Shown one piece after another: positions 1 through 5,454 of a stretch of DNA of 5,501 nt. Both the position numbers and the translations under genes were made by a program. Each line of letters begins with the position of its first letter. The stretch's first letter is position 1. The DNA is taken from the NCBI GenBank assembly GCA_036720245.1, contig DAIMNI010000098.1:1-5501 (forward strand). Reading direction: 5' to 3'. The stretch is from JAAZMA01 sp036720245 (lineage in GTDB: Bacteria > Bacillota > Clostridia > Tissierellales > Tepidimicrobiaceae). The notes under the pieces are model-generated. The model was given only the letters and a program-made list of their open reading frames with translations, had not been told where the DNA came from and made no database searches.

Positions 1-568
1 AAAGTTCTTCTCCACTATTTAGAAGGCTGTTTTGATTTACATTTAAAAATATATTGTAAAATTCTTGATATTCATAAGTTGTATCATAATAAATACCTAC
101 AATATTGTAGGTATTTCCTCCAAACTCAATACTATCGCCTACAGTTTTCCCAATTTCTCTAGCCATATCGTTGCTTATCATTATTTCTCCATCTTCAGGG
201 AGCCGTCCTTGTTTTAGCCAAGATTTAATAGTGGAAAGAGCATTATCATCCATTTTAAATAATCTAGTCTTTGACCTCGATCCAAAACTTTCTTTTAAAT
301 CTATAGTATTAAAGAAACCGACTTTATCTATATGCCTATTAAATATTAAATTATTTGCATCTTTGCTAGAAATTGGACTTATGATTCTAAAATGATATCC
401 TCCTGTATTTTTAAAAATTAAATCTTTATAAGACTCAAAATAAGATGATACTCCAAATAAAAAAGTTGATAAGATTAATACAGCTAAAAATATAGTAATT
501 CTTGTTGAATTATAACTCTTTCTATTGTTTTTAATATCTCCTTTAATATATTCCTTAAAAATATTCAT
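1..568 (-). CDS. FtsX/MacB-type ABC transporter permease, N-terminal part (3' end outside window)
   Basis: Seen: an open frame starts at the ATG at 568-566 and stays open for 189 codons to the left edge, so the C-terminal part is missing from the window. A short basic N-terminus (to about residue 22) precedes one clear membrane segment (about 24-42). An extracytoplasmic domain follows, containing GRLPEDGEIMIS (121-132), then AREIGKTVGDSIEF and YNIVGIYYD. This pattern (G-R-x-P, G-E-I-h-h-S, h-G-x-x-h-G-D-x-h, h-x-I-V-G-I) is typical of the MacB-like core domain of FtsX-family permeases. The start overlaps the stop of the ATPase gene as ATGA, with GGGGTG a few bases upstream as ribosome site, so the two are translationally coupled. 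Inference: it forms the membrane part of the transporter energised by the adjacent ATPase, probably acting on a lipid, peptide or antimicrobial at the envelope. The substrate is unknown. It could be a BceB-like permease, but the large domain right after the first membrane segment argues against that. Confidence 0.88.
   Translation of the reverse strand, partial: MNIFKEYIKGDIKNNRKSYNSTRITIFLAVLILSTFLFGVSSYFESYKDLIFKNTGGYHFRIISPISSKDANNLIFNRHIDKVGFFNTIDLKESFGSRSKTRLFKMDDNALSTIKSWLKQGRLPEDGEIMISNDMAREIGKTVGDSIEFGGNTYNIVGIYYDTTYEYQEFYNIFLNVNQNSLLNSGEEL
91..116. repeat. Perfect 26-bp palindrome inside the permease gene
   Basis: Bases 91-103 (AAATACCTACAAT) are followed directly by their exact reverse complement at 104-116 (ATTGTAGGTATTT), with no spacer. 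On the minus strand it encodes roughly residues 151-160 of the permease, including the family-typical Tyr-Asn-Ile-Val-Gly-Ile stretch, so protein coding explains part of the sequence. As there is no loop, only the outer arms could pair in RNA; as DNA it has the form of a dimeric-protein site. No function is known. Confidence 0.6.
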
Positions 569-1245
569 CTTATCACCCCGTCGCTTACTACAAGGCCATC
601 TTCCATTCTAATTATTCTATCTGCTGATAATGCTACTTCTTCATCATGGGTTACTATTATTATTGTTTGCTTATACTTTAAATTTGATAATCTAAAAAGT
701 TCTATTATATCCCTAGAATTTTTCTTGTCTAAATTTCCCGTGGGCTCATCTGCTAAAACTATACTTGGCTTATATATTAAACTTCTAGCTATAGCCACTC
801 TTTGTTGTTGGCCTCCTGATAGTTTATCTGGAAAGACTTTTAATTTATCCTCAATTCCTAAACTATTTACCAATTCATTGAAATGTTCTGTTTCCACTTC
901 TTTATTATCCATTAAAATAGGTAATTTTATATTATTCTCCACTGAAAGATTGGGAATTAAATTGAAAAATTGATATATAATTCCTAGCTGTCTCCTTCTA
1001 TAAAGGGCTAAACTATTTTCATTTAGTTTTGATATATTGCTACCTTCTACCATTATCTCCCCATCTGTTGCCTTATCTATACCTGAGATTAAATTTAAAA
1101 GAGTAGATTTACCACAACCACTTGGCCCCATTATGGCAACCATTTGTCCTCTTTCTACTGATAAATTAATATTTTTTAAGGCTTCTACTTTTGTTTTTCC
1201 TTCACCATAGGTCTTTTTTAAATCTTCAACTTTTAATATTTCCAT
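565..1245 (-). CDS. ABC transporter ATP-binding protein, LolD/MacB-like family
   Basis: This is the cytoplasmic ATPase subunit that would drive the adjacent FtsX-type permease. Seen, numbered from the chosen start (226 residues): Walker A GPSGCGKST at 40-48, Q-loop glutamine at 92, signature LSGGQQQR at 142-149, Walker B IVLADEP ending at 168, D-loop GNLD at 170-173 and the switch histidine in THD at 200. All catalytic elements are intact and the length is normal for the family. Start choice: an in-frame ATG lies 15 bases upstream (1260), but the bases between read GGGAGG, then 7 nt, then ATG at 1245, so the upstream ATG would lie within the ribosome site. The later start also gives the usual N-terminus MEILKVEDLKKTYG. 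The gene follows the histidine kinase gene after 44 nt, and its TGA overlaps the permease ATG. Known of the family: such ATPases serve lipoprotein release, macrolide or peptide export, or envelope stress transporters. Which applies here cannot be told. Confidence 0.95.
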   Translation of the reverse strand: MEILKVEDLKKTYGEGKTKVEALKNINLSVERGQMVAIMGPSGCGKSTLLNLISGIDKATDGEIMVEGSNISKLNENSLALYRRRQLGIIYQFFNLIPNLSVENNIKLPILMDNKEVETEHFNELVNSLGIEDKLKVFPDKLSGGQQQRVAIARSLIYKPSIVLADEPTGNLDKKNSRDIIELFRLSNLKYKQTIIIVTHDEEVALSADRIIRMEDGLVVSDGVIR

Positions 1246-1252
1246 TTCCTTA

Positions 1253-1258
1253 CCTCCC
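1253..1258 (-). promoter_or_regulatory. Ribosome binding site that fixes the ATPase start
   Basis: GGGAGG on the minus strand lies 7 nt before the ATG at 1245. It overlaps the alternative in-frame ATG at 1260-1258, which has no comparable site of its own. This favours the start at 1245. Confidence 0.75.
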
Positions 1259-1271
1259 ATAGCTAAAGGAT

Positions 1272-1300
1272 ATAATATGAAAATGACATCTAAGTGACAT
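1272..1300 (-). promoter_or_regulatory. Possible internal promoter ahead of the ATPase gene
   Basis: On the minus strand ATGTCA (1300-1295; 4 of 6 matches to TTGACA) is followed after 17 bp by TATTAT (1277-1272; 5 of 6 matches to TATAAT). It spans the end of the histidine kinase gene and the only sizeable gap (44 nt) in an otherwise tightly packed operon. It could give the transporter genes their own transcription. In DNA this AT-rich such a match can arise by chance. Confidence 0.25.
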
Positions 1301-2336
1301 CATAAAATTTAATTTGAAATGTAAATCCATTATCATTATAGGCATCTATTTCTCCATTGTGGTTTTCTATTATTGATTTTGAAAGATTTAATCCTATTCC
1401 ATAGCCGGGTATAGACGTATTTCCCCTATAAAACCTATCAAAAATCCTTTTTAAAGCTTCCTCTTCCAATCCCTTTCCATTGTCTTTTATCCTTATTTCT
1501 CTATATATTGGATTAGATATAAACTCTATTTTAATCTTATCTAAAGTATGTTCTAGGGAATTTTTTATTATATTTAAAAAACCTTCATAAAGCCAAACTT
1601 CGTCTCCTAAAACTATGAAATCCTCTCCAATATACTCTACTTTAACCCTTCTATCTCTATTTAAACTATTTACTATATCTTCTATTATTTCCTTTACGGA
1701 AAGCTCTTCATATTTATAATCTATAGTATTTGAATTTACTTTAGATAATTTTAAAAGTACTTCTGTAAAGTTTTTAAGTCTATCTAATTCCAAATACAAT
1801 TTTTCTAAGTATATATCTGTATTTTCTTTATCTGTTTTAATTAACTCTGCCATAAATCCTATTGAAGTTATAGGTGTTTTAAGTTGATGGGCTATATTTG
1901 ATAGGTCTTTCTTTAAATTGGATTTTTGCCTTTTAGATTCTTCTTCTAAGGATTTTAAATTTACTATAATTTTATATAGTTGATCCCGCAAAATACTATA
2001 CTCATCATCTTCTTTTATTTCTATAGAATAATCTCCACTATTTATCCTTATTAAATCTCTTTCTAATTCCTTAATTTTAAATTTAAGTTCACTATCTTTT
2101 TTTCTATTAAACAATATATATATTCCATATATGATTATAGAAATAATAAAGGCAAGTAAGATCCCATATATCCTATGTATAAATATACTTTCATTGTAGT
2201 ATCCCAAAGATTTTAAAGTAATGTCACTATTAAACCCTTTAATATCTAGGATATTTGAAATTGTACTATAAAAATATCTATCCATTCCCTTTATTAAAAG
2301 GCTGATAATTAAAAATATTATTATAAAAAAACTCAT
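1290..2336 (-). CDS. Membrane sensor histidine kinase of a two-component system
   Basis: The protein would autophosphorylate on a histidine in response to an external or membrane signal and pass the phosphate to the regulator encoded just upstream. Seen in 348 residues: membrane segment about 2-16, a short outside loop of about 38 residues, and a second segment about 55-77. A HAMP-like/linker helix follows, with the GDYSIEIKEDDE stretch (101-112). The phosphoacceptor box is SNIAHQLKTPITSI with His150. The ATPase domain has an N box (NIIKNSLEH, Asn259), G1 DNGKGL (285-290), F box RIFDRFYRG (297-305) and G2 GYGIGLNL (311-318). All key residues are present. The ATG lies 1 nt after the stop of the regulator gene, with GAGGG about 7 nt upstream, so the two are co-transcribed and probably coupled. 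The loop is too short for a classic ligand-binding domain, so sensing within the membrane or through the neighbouring transporter is possible (inference). Kinases with this HQLKTP box and linker are common in Clostridia beside ABC transporter genes. Confidence 0.94.
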   Translation of the reverse strand: MSFFIIIFLIISLLIKGMDRYFYSTISNILDIKGFNSDITLKSLGYYNESIFIHRIYGILLAFIISIIIYGIYILFNRKKDSELKFKIKELERDLIRINSGDYSIEIKEDDEYSILRDQLYKIIVNLKSLEEESKRQKSNLKKDLSNIAHQLKTPITSIGFMAELIKTDKENTDIYLEKLYLELDRLKNFTEVLLKLSKVNSNTIDYKYEELSVKEIIEDIVNSLNRDRRVKVEYIGEDFIVLGDEVWLYEGFLNIIKNSLEHTLDKIKIEFISNPIYREIRIKDNGKGLEEEALKRIFDRFYRGNTSIPGYGIGLNLSKSIIENHNGEIDAYNDNGFTFQIKFYDVT

Positions 2337-2337
2337 A

Positions 2338-2982
2338 TTAATCCCTCACAAATCTATAGCCAATCCCTCTAACAGTTTCTACTACATAGCCATAATCCTT
2401 TAGTTTTTTCCTAAGCCTTTTGACTGTAACAGAAAGAGTATTGTCCTCTACAAAATCTCCATCCATATCCCAAATTATTTCTAAAATCTTATCTCTACTT
2501 AAAGTATTTCCTCTATTTTCTAAAAGAAGTTTTAAAACCTCATATTCCTTTAAAGTTAAATTTATAGCTTCTCCATCTAAAAAACATCTATAGCTTTTTT
2601 CATCCAATATTAAACCTTTATAGTTTAACTTTTTTTCTCCACTATCTACCCGCCTTAGAACACTTTCTATTTTCGCTTTTAATATTGGAAGTTTAAAAGG
2701 CTTTGTTATATATCCGTCTGAGATATTAAGTCCCTTTACTATATCTTCCTCCGAATCATTTACTGTTAAGAATATTACTGGTGTAGATTCTATATTAAAT
2801 ATCCTTAAGAAATCAAAACCTGTTCCATCTGGTAAATTTATATCTAAAAGGATTAAATTAAAATCATAAGTAAAATTTTCTTTAGCTTCCTTTAAAGATT
2901 TACTAATTACCACATCATTAACTAAATAGGATTTTATTCCAAAACCTAGGGTTTCATCATCTTCTAGTAAAAATATTCTCAT
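2338..2982 (-). CDS. OmpR/PhoB-family response regulator
   Basis: A DNA-binding transcription factor that would be activated by phosphorylation from the adjacent kinase. Seen in 214 residues: a receiver domain at about 1-112 with acidic pocket EDD (7-9), phosphoacceptor Asp47 in LLDINLP, Thr73 in FLT and Lys94 in ITKPF. A winged-helix effector domain follows at about 118-214 with LTLKEYEVLKLLLEN (142-156), the recognition-helix stretch NTLSVTVKRLRKKL (181-194) and the terminal VRGIGYRF wing. The usual GADDY before the TKPF motif reads ISDGY and appears one residue shorter, a small oddity that need not impair function. The ATG at 2982 has GAGGTG upstream. It is the first gene of the operon and lies divergent from the UPF0756 gene, so it probably regulates its own operon from the region 2983-3109 (inference). 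Confidence 0.95.
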   Translation of the reverse strand: MRIFLLEDDETLGFGIKSYLVNDVVISKSLKEAKENFTYDFNLILLDINLPDGTGFDFLRIFNIESTPVIFLTVNDSEEDIVKGLNISDGYITKPFKLPILKAKIESVLRRVDSGEKKLNYKGLILDEKSYRCFLDGEAINLTLKEYEVLKLLLENRGNTLSRDKILEIIWDMDGDFVEDNTLSVTVKRLRKKLKDYGYVVETVRGIGYRFVRD

Positions 2983-2999
2983 ATAATCACCTCAAGGAG

Positions 3000-3028
3000 A
3001 TTATATCATTTTACAAATACATTTATAA
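3000..3028 (-). promoter_or_regulatory. Probable promoter of the regulator-kinase-transporter operon
   Basis: On the minus strand a perfect TATAAT (3005-3000) is preceded by TG one base upstream (3008-3007), an extended -10 element. The best -35 hexamer at 17 bp is poor (TTATAA, 3028-3023, 3 of 6), which fits an extended -10 or an activator-dependent promoter. The start of transcription would fall close to the ribosome site at 2993-2988, leaving a leader of only about 11 nt. Confidence 0.45.
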
Positions 3029-3063
3029 TATTAATTTTGTATTAGTTACTTTTAGAAATTTTT

Positions 3064-3092
3064 ATGAATATACTTTAGTACTACTCTATAAT
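3064..3092 (+). promoter_or_regulatory. Possible promoter of the UPF0756 gene
   Basis: A perfect TATAAT lies at 3087-3092, with a weak -35 (ATGAAT, 3064-3069, 3 of 6) at 17 bp spacing. As on the opposite strand, transcription would start almost at the ribosome site (GGAG, 3098-3101). Just upstream lies the 8-bp palindrome TAGTACTA (3076-3083), within the spacer. The evidence is sequence match only. Confidence 0.35.
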
Positions 3093-3109
3093 TGATTGGA
3101 GATGTTATA

Positions 3110-3568
3110 ATGTTTAATAAAATAATACTATTGTTCTTAATTTGTATATCAGCTTTTACAAAGAATAAGCCCTTGTTAGTTGGAAGTATAATCATTTTTA
3201 TATTGTCTTTTTTAAATAAGGATTACATTGCCAAATTGGACAAAAATATATTTTTAAATTGTGGATTAACCTTGCTTATGATATGGATGCTTATACCATT
3301 AATTGAGGCTGGCAATGAGTCATTTTATATTGATGTAAGGAATTATTTAAATTTAGAGGGGCTAATAGCTATATTAAGTGGTTTTTTTGTAGTTATCATA
3401 GCAGCTAGGGGATTGGATTTATTGAATAACAATCCCCCTGTATTAATTGAGGTATTAATTGGCTCTATTATTGGAGTTGCTTTCTTTGGAGGGATACCTG
3501 TAGGCATGATGACAGGGGCTGGAATTGCTTATTTAATAATAAAATTATTAGGTGCTTTCGGGAAATAG
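3110..3568 (+). CDS. UPF0756 (DUF441, YeaL-like) small integral membrane protein
   Basis: Function unknown. Seen: 152 residues, nearly all hydrophobic, with likely membrane segments at about 2-15, 21-36, 46-66, 84-100, 112-127 and 128-146. The C-terminal stretch GSIIGVAFFGGIPVGM (118-133) followed by TGAGIAYLI, and the central AARGLDLL (98-105), match what I recall of the conserved G-V-P-V-G-P-L-I-A-A-G and GRG patterns of the UPF0756 family (E. coli YeaL). The length is the family's usual one of about 150. Start choice: the ATG at 3110 has GGAG 8 nt upstream. An in-frame TTG at 3092 would place the ribosome site inside the gene and is rejected. The gene stands alone on the plus strand, divergent from the two-component operon and convergent with the acetyltransferase gene 33 bp downstream. 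No clear terminator follows it. Confidence 0.88.
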   Translation: MFNKIILLFLICISAFTKNKPLLVGSIIIFILSFLNKDYIAKLDKNIFLNCGLTLLMIWMLIPLIEAGNESFYIDVRNYLNLEGLIAILSGFFVVIIAARGLDLLNNNPPVLIEVLIGSIIGVAFFGGIPVGMMTGAGIAYLIIKLLGAFGK

Positions 3569-3586
3569 CAAATCTTAACCCTTCAT

Positions 3587-3623
3587 AAATGAAATCAAAC
3601 ATTAGGGACAGTCCCTTTCATTT
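3587..3623. repeat. GGGAC/GTCCC palindrome with flanking arms, likely a dispersed repeat end
   Basis: AGGGAC (3604-3609), a single A (3610) and GTCCCT (3611-3616) form a 13-bp palindrome. Outside it AAATGAA (3587-3593) is complementary to TTCATTT (3617-3623), so a larger stem with a 10-nt one-sided bulge is possible. It lies between two convergent genes and covers the last codons and stop of the acetyltransferase gene. I recall GGGAC-N-GTCCC motifs as recurrent intergenic repeats in clostridial and other genomes, in some cases near IS200-like (REP-type) transposase genes; that link is recollection and is not shown here. It may also weakly act as a transcription end for both genes, but no T-run follows on either strand. 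Confidence 0.5.
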
Positions 3624-4237
3624 GTGTATACTTGACAAACACCGCTATTATAAAATTCACGAAATTTTTCTAAATTAAGCTTAAATGTAAGACCATCATA
3701 TAGTTGACCTTGTATCTCTCGACATTTTTCTTCAAAATTACATACTTCAAATCCAACTTTTCTCGCCATGGCAATCATAGGATAATTCCCAGACCATGTC
3801 TCTGTATAAATATCAGTAATTTCTTTAGATAAATGATAGTTTATAAATGCAGTAAAAGCTTGTGTACCATAACCTTTATACCAGTATACTGACTCACATA
3901 TGTCAATTCCAAGAGTATGTAAACATCCACCTTGTGAAGCGGGTTTCCAATTATATTCTATGTCGTTCAGATATGAATTCACTCCTCCTATATGAATCCC
4001 ATCCTTCGTGTCAATTTCAAATTTCCAACGAAATTCATTATCCTCTTTCTTGTCTTGCAGCTTTTTCATTGCTTTTTCATAGTAGCTATTTGCATTAAAA
4101 TTCTTTAAATCTTCTTCTGCTTCCCAAGGTGCATCCCATTCATGCCAAGCTATTTCTTCTGTCATCCATCGAATATCATCAACAATATCTTTTTCTTTAT
4201 AATCACGTAAAATAATATCCTTATAAGTAATTAACAT
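3602..4237 (-). CDS. GNAT-family N-acetyltransferase, RimJ/RimL-like
   Basis: Predicted to transfer an acetyl group from acetyl-CoA to an amine; the substrate is unknown (protein N-terminus, amino compound or antibiotic are all possible). Seen in 211 residues: an N-terminal strand ITYKDIILRDYKEKDI (3-18), motif A with strand LGIDICE (109-115) and the acetyl-CoA loop WYKGYGTQA (119-127), then motif B ETWSGNYPMIAMARKVGFE (146-164), where the Asn and the KVGFE end are typical of RimJ-type enzymes. The ATG at 4237 has GAGAGGAGA upstream at good spacing. The conserved fold seems to end near KFREFYN (191-197). The last residues (SGVCQVYTNERDCP) look foreign, and the final codons come from the GGGAC/GTCCC palindrome, so the original stop may have been replaced by a repeat insertion (inference). 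It is convergent with the UPF0756 gene and same-strand with the methyltransferase gene, about 180 nt downstream of it. No clear promoter was found. Confidence 0.88.
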   Translation of the reverse strand: MLITYKDIILRDYKEKDIVDDIRWMTEEIAWHEWDAPWEAEEDLKNFNANSYYEKAMKKLQDKKEDNEFRWKFEIDTKDGIHIGGVNSYLNDIEYNWKPASQGGCLHTLGIDICESVYWYKGYGTQAFTAFINYHLSKEITDIYTETWSGNYPMIAMARKVGFEVCNFEEKCREIQGQLYDGLTFKLNLEKFREFYNSGVCQVYTNERDCP

Positions 4238-4417
4238 TTTTATATTCTCCTCTCACGGTTAAATGTTCCTTCCACTTCTACCTTTTCTAATATTACTCCT
4301 AGGTATTTCTTTAATTTTACTCTCATTATCCATATTCCCATTCTTCTAAGGAAATCCCTTAATTTACAGGTCAATTTATGCAAACTATAAATACTAATTC
4401 ATCCATTTTGGTTGCTT
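4238..4417. other. Intergenic region between MerR-methyltransferase and acetyltransferase genes
   Basis: The first part, on the minus strand from 4417 to 4371, continues the methyltransferase reading in a shifted frame (see the gene entry). The rest holds the acetyltransferase ribosome site near 4247-4255. TTGACC (4374-4369) looks like a -35 box, but no acceptable -10 lies 16-18 bp downstream. GATAAT (4330-4325) could serve as -10 with a poor -35. No terminator hairpin was seen. Confidence 0.4.
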
Positions 4418-4421
4418 TTAA
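4371..4421 (-). pseudogene. Out-of-frame C-terminal segment of the methyltransferase
   Basis: Reading the minus strand one frame back from the last sense codon of the MerR-methyltransferase gene gives LKATKMDELVFIVCIN and a TGA at 4373-4371. The spacing after LREEF and the pattern Met/Leu-Asp/Asn-x-hydrophobic-Val-aromatic-hydrophobic fit the closing beta strand of YrrT-like enzymes as I remember them. A single missing base, for instance one T in the AATT at 4423-4420, would restore a protein of 350 residues. This may be a real mutation or a sequencing error. Confidence 0.55.
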
Positions 4422-5422
4422 TTCTTGTTATGTCTATTAAATTCCTCTCTTAAAAAATCAATATTTGAGTAATATTCATCTTCTATTTCTTTTATTTCTT
4501 CTTCTGTTAAACTTTCCATTATTCTTTCCTTTTCTTCTTCAGATTCAAACATTAAATCACCTATGACTATTCTACCATCATCTTTTAATACTCTTATCAT
4601 CTCATCAATAGAAATCTTTTTTTCACCTTCATTTAGATGATGAAATGCGTATGTGGACACTATTACATCAAATTTACCATTTTCAAAGGGAATATTAAGA
4701 AAATCCCCTAGTCTTAATTTAAGCTTTGGAAACTTTTCTTTTGCCACATTTAACATTTCCCTAGATTGATCTATTCCTATTATATTGTAATTATTTTCTA
4801 AAAATCTACTTGCTAAATTACCAGTTCCAACACCAATTTCTAGAACCTTTATTTTATCCCCTTTGTTAGCTATGGCATTTTCATAAGTCGTATTCAATAT
4901 CTTGTTATAATATTTATAGAAATTTAGTGCACCGCTACCGCCTTGTCTTTCTACTGATTTATCATAAGTTCTAGCCCAACCATTAAAATCCCATTTATCT
5001 TCCCACTCACTTTTTATTTGCCAAACCTCATTCATAGACTCTATAATTTTGATTATCTTTTCTTTATAGCTTTCATCTTCACTTTCATAGATATTATCCA
5101 TTATATTTTCTAATGAATTTTGTATTAATTGCATTTTATGAATCTGATTATTTACCACTTCCCATTGAGTATGAAAATGATTTAGAATATTATTTTTACT
5201 TTCATCTGTGAATATATCTTTGATGCTTTCTATAGATAAATTTAATTCCCTATACATTAATATTGTCTGTAACCTTATTAAATCATCTTCAGTAAAATAT
5301 CGATAGTCATTCTCACAATCTCTTTTAGGAATAATTAGCCCCTTTTTCTCATAGAATCTAATTTTGTTTGTAGAAATGTTAAATATTTCTGCTACATCTT
5401 TTATAGAATAAGTTTTTCCCAA
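4418..5422 (-). CDS. MerR-type DNA-binding domain fused to a YrrT-like SAM-dependent methyltransferase (C-terminus apparently frameshifted)
   Basis: Seen in 334 residues: a MerR helix-turn-helix and wing at about 5-73 (YSIKDVAEIFNIS, IRFYEKKGLI at 21-30, the DYRYFTEDDL wing), a helical linker at about 75-135, and a class I methyltransferase at about 140-334. The latter has SAM motif I VLEIGVGTGNLA (193-204), acidic Asp218 in GIDQS, Asp240 in GDFLNIPF, then DVIVSTYAFHHL (252-263) and LKDDGRIVIGD (279-289). The order VSTYAFHHL to EYYSNIDFLREEF matches what I recall of Bacillus YrrT. The start is TTG at 5422 with a perfect AGGAGG 7 nt upstream, and no better start nearby. The protein stops at RHNKN, before the family's last strand. 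That strand reads in the -1 frame at 4421-4371 as LKATKMDELVFIVCIN, so one base seems lost near 4421. Inference: a regulator that binds DNA and methylates, or senses, a small molecule; targets unknown. Motif I and the HTH are intact, so it may still be active in part. Confidence 0.88.
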   Translation of the reverse strand: MGKTYSIKDVAEIFNISTNKIRFYEKKGLIIPKRDCENDYRYFTEDDLIRLQTILMYRELNLSIESIKDIFTDESKNNILNHFHTQWEVVNNQIHKMQLIQNSLENIMDNIYESEDESYKEKIIKIIESMNEVWQIKSEWEDKWDFNGWARTYDKSVERQGGSGALNFYKYYNKILNTTYENAIANKGDKIKVLEIGVGTGNLASRFLENNYNIIGIDQSREMLNVAKEKFPKLKLRLGDFLNIPFENGKFDVIVSTYAFHHLNEGEKKISIDEMIRVLKDDGRIVIGDLMFESEEEKERIMESLTEEEIKEIEDEYYSNIDFLREEFNRHNKN

Positions 5423-5429
5423 TTTTAAA

Positions 5430-5435
5430 CCTCCT
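5430..5435 (-). promoter_or_regulatory. Ribosome binding site supporting a TTG start
   Basis: AGGAGG on the minus strand, 7 nt before the TTG at 5422. This is an optimal Shine-Dalgarno sequence and spacing. It decides the start of the MerR-methyltransferase gene, which has no in-frame ATG or GTG nearby. Confidence 0.8.
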
Positions 5436-5443
5436 TTTGAACT

Positions 5444-5449
5444 ATTATA
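5444..5449 (-). promoter_or_regulatory. Probable -10 box of the MerR-methyltransferase gene
   Basis: A perfect TATAAT lies on the minus strand 9 nt before the ribosome site. No good -35 lies 16-18 bp upstream; the best candidates (TTATTT or ATTATT) fall within the inverted repeat at 5463-5485. A weak -35 overlapping a palindrome suggests regulation by a bound protein, possibly this MerR protein itself (inference). Confidence 0.4.
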
Positions 5450-5454
5450 TAATC

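Noticed and set aside
171..395. Plus-strand open frame of 74 codons
   Set aside because: It lies wholly opposite the permease gene, whose protein has clear family motifs; the plus-strand product matches nothing recognisable and is explained as a shadow.
725..973. Plus-strand open frame of 82 codons
   Set aside because: It is antisense to the core of the ABC ATPase gene with all its motifs, and has no recognisable domain.
1246..1260. ATPase start at the ATG at 1260
   Set aside because: The bases of the first codons form the ribosome site of the ATG at 1245, and the extra MGGKE is not typical of the family.
3569..3601. Possible rho-independent terminator between the convergent UPF0756 and acetyltransferase genes
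   Set aside because: The only hairpin is the GGGAC/GTCCC palindrome, whose central loop is too small for full pairing, and no T-run follows on either strand.
3862..4098. Plus-strand open frame of 78 codons
   Set aside because: It is antisense to the acetyl-CoA binding region of the GNAT gene, with no convincing ribosome site or family match.
4240..4341. Minus-strand short frame of 33 codons (MGIWIMRVKLKK...) ahead of the acetyltransferase gene
   Set aside because: It has no Shine-Dalgarno site, its frame is open upstream without a better start, and no family is recognisable. It could be a worn remnant, but nothing positive supports it.
4369..4374. TTGACC as -35 box for the acetyltransferase gene
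   Set aside because: At 16-18 bp spacing the hexamers (for example CCTTAG) do not resemble TATAAT, and the bases are part of the likely former methyltransferase end.
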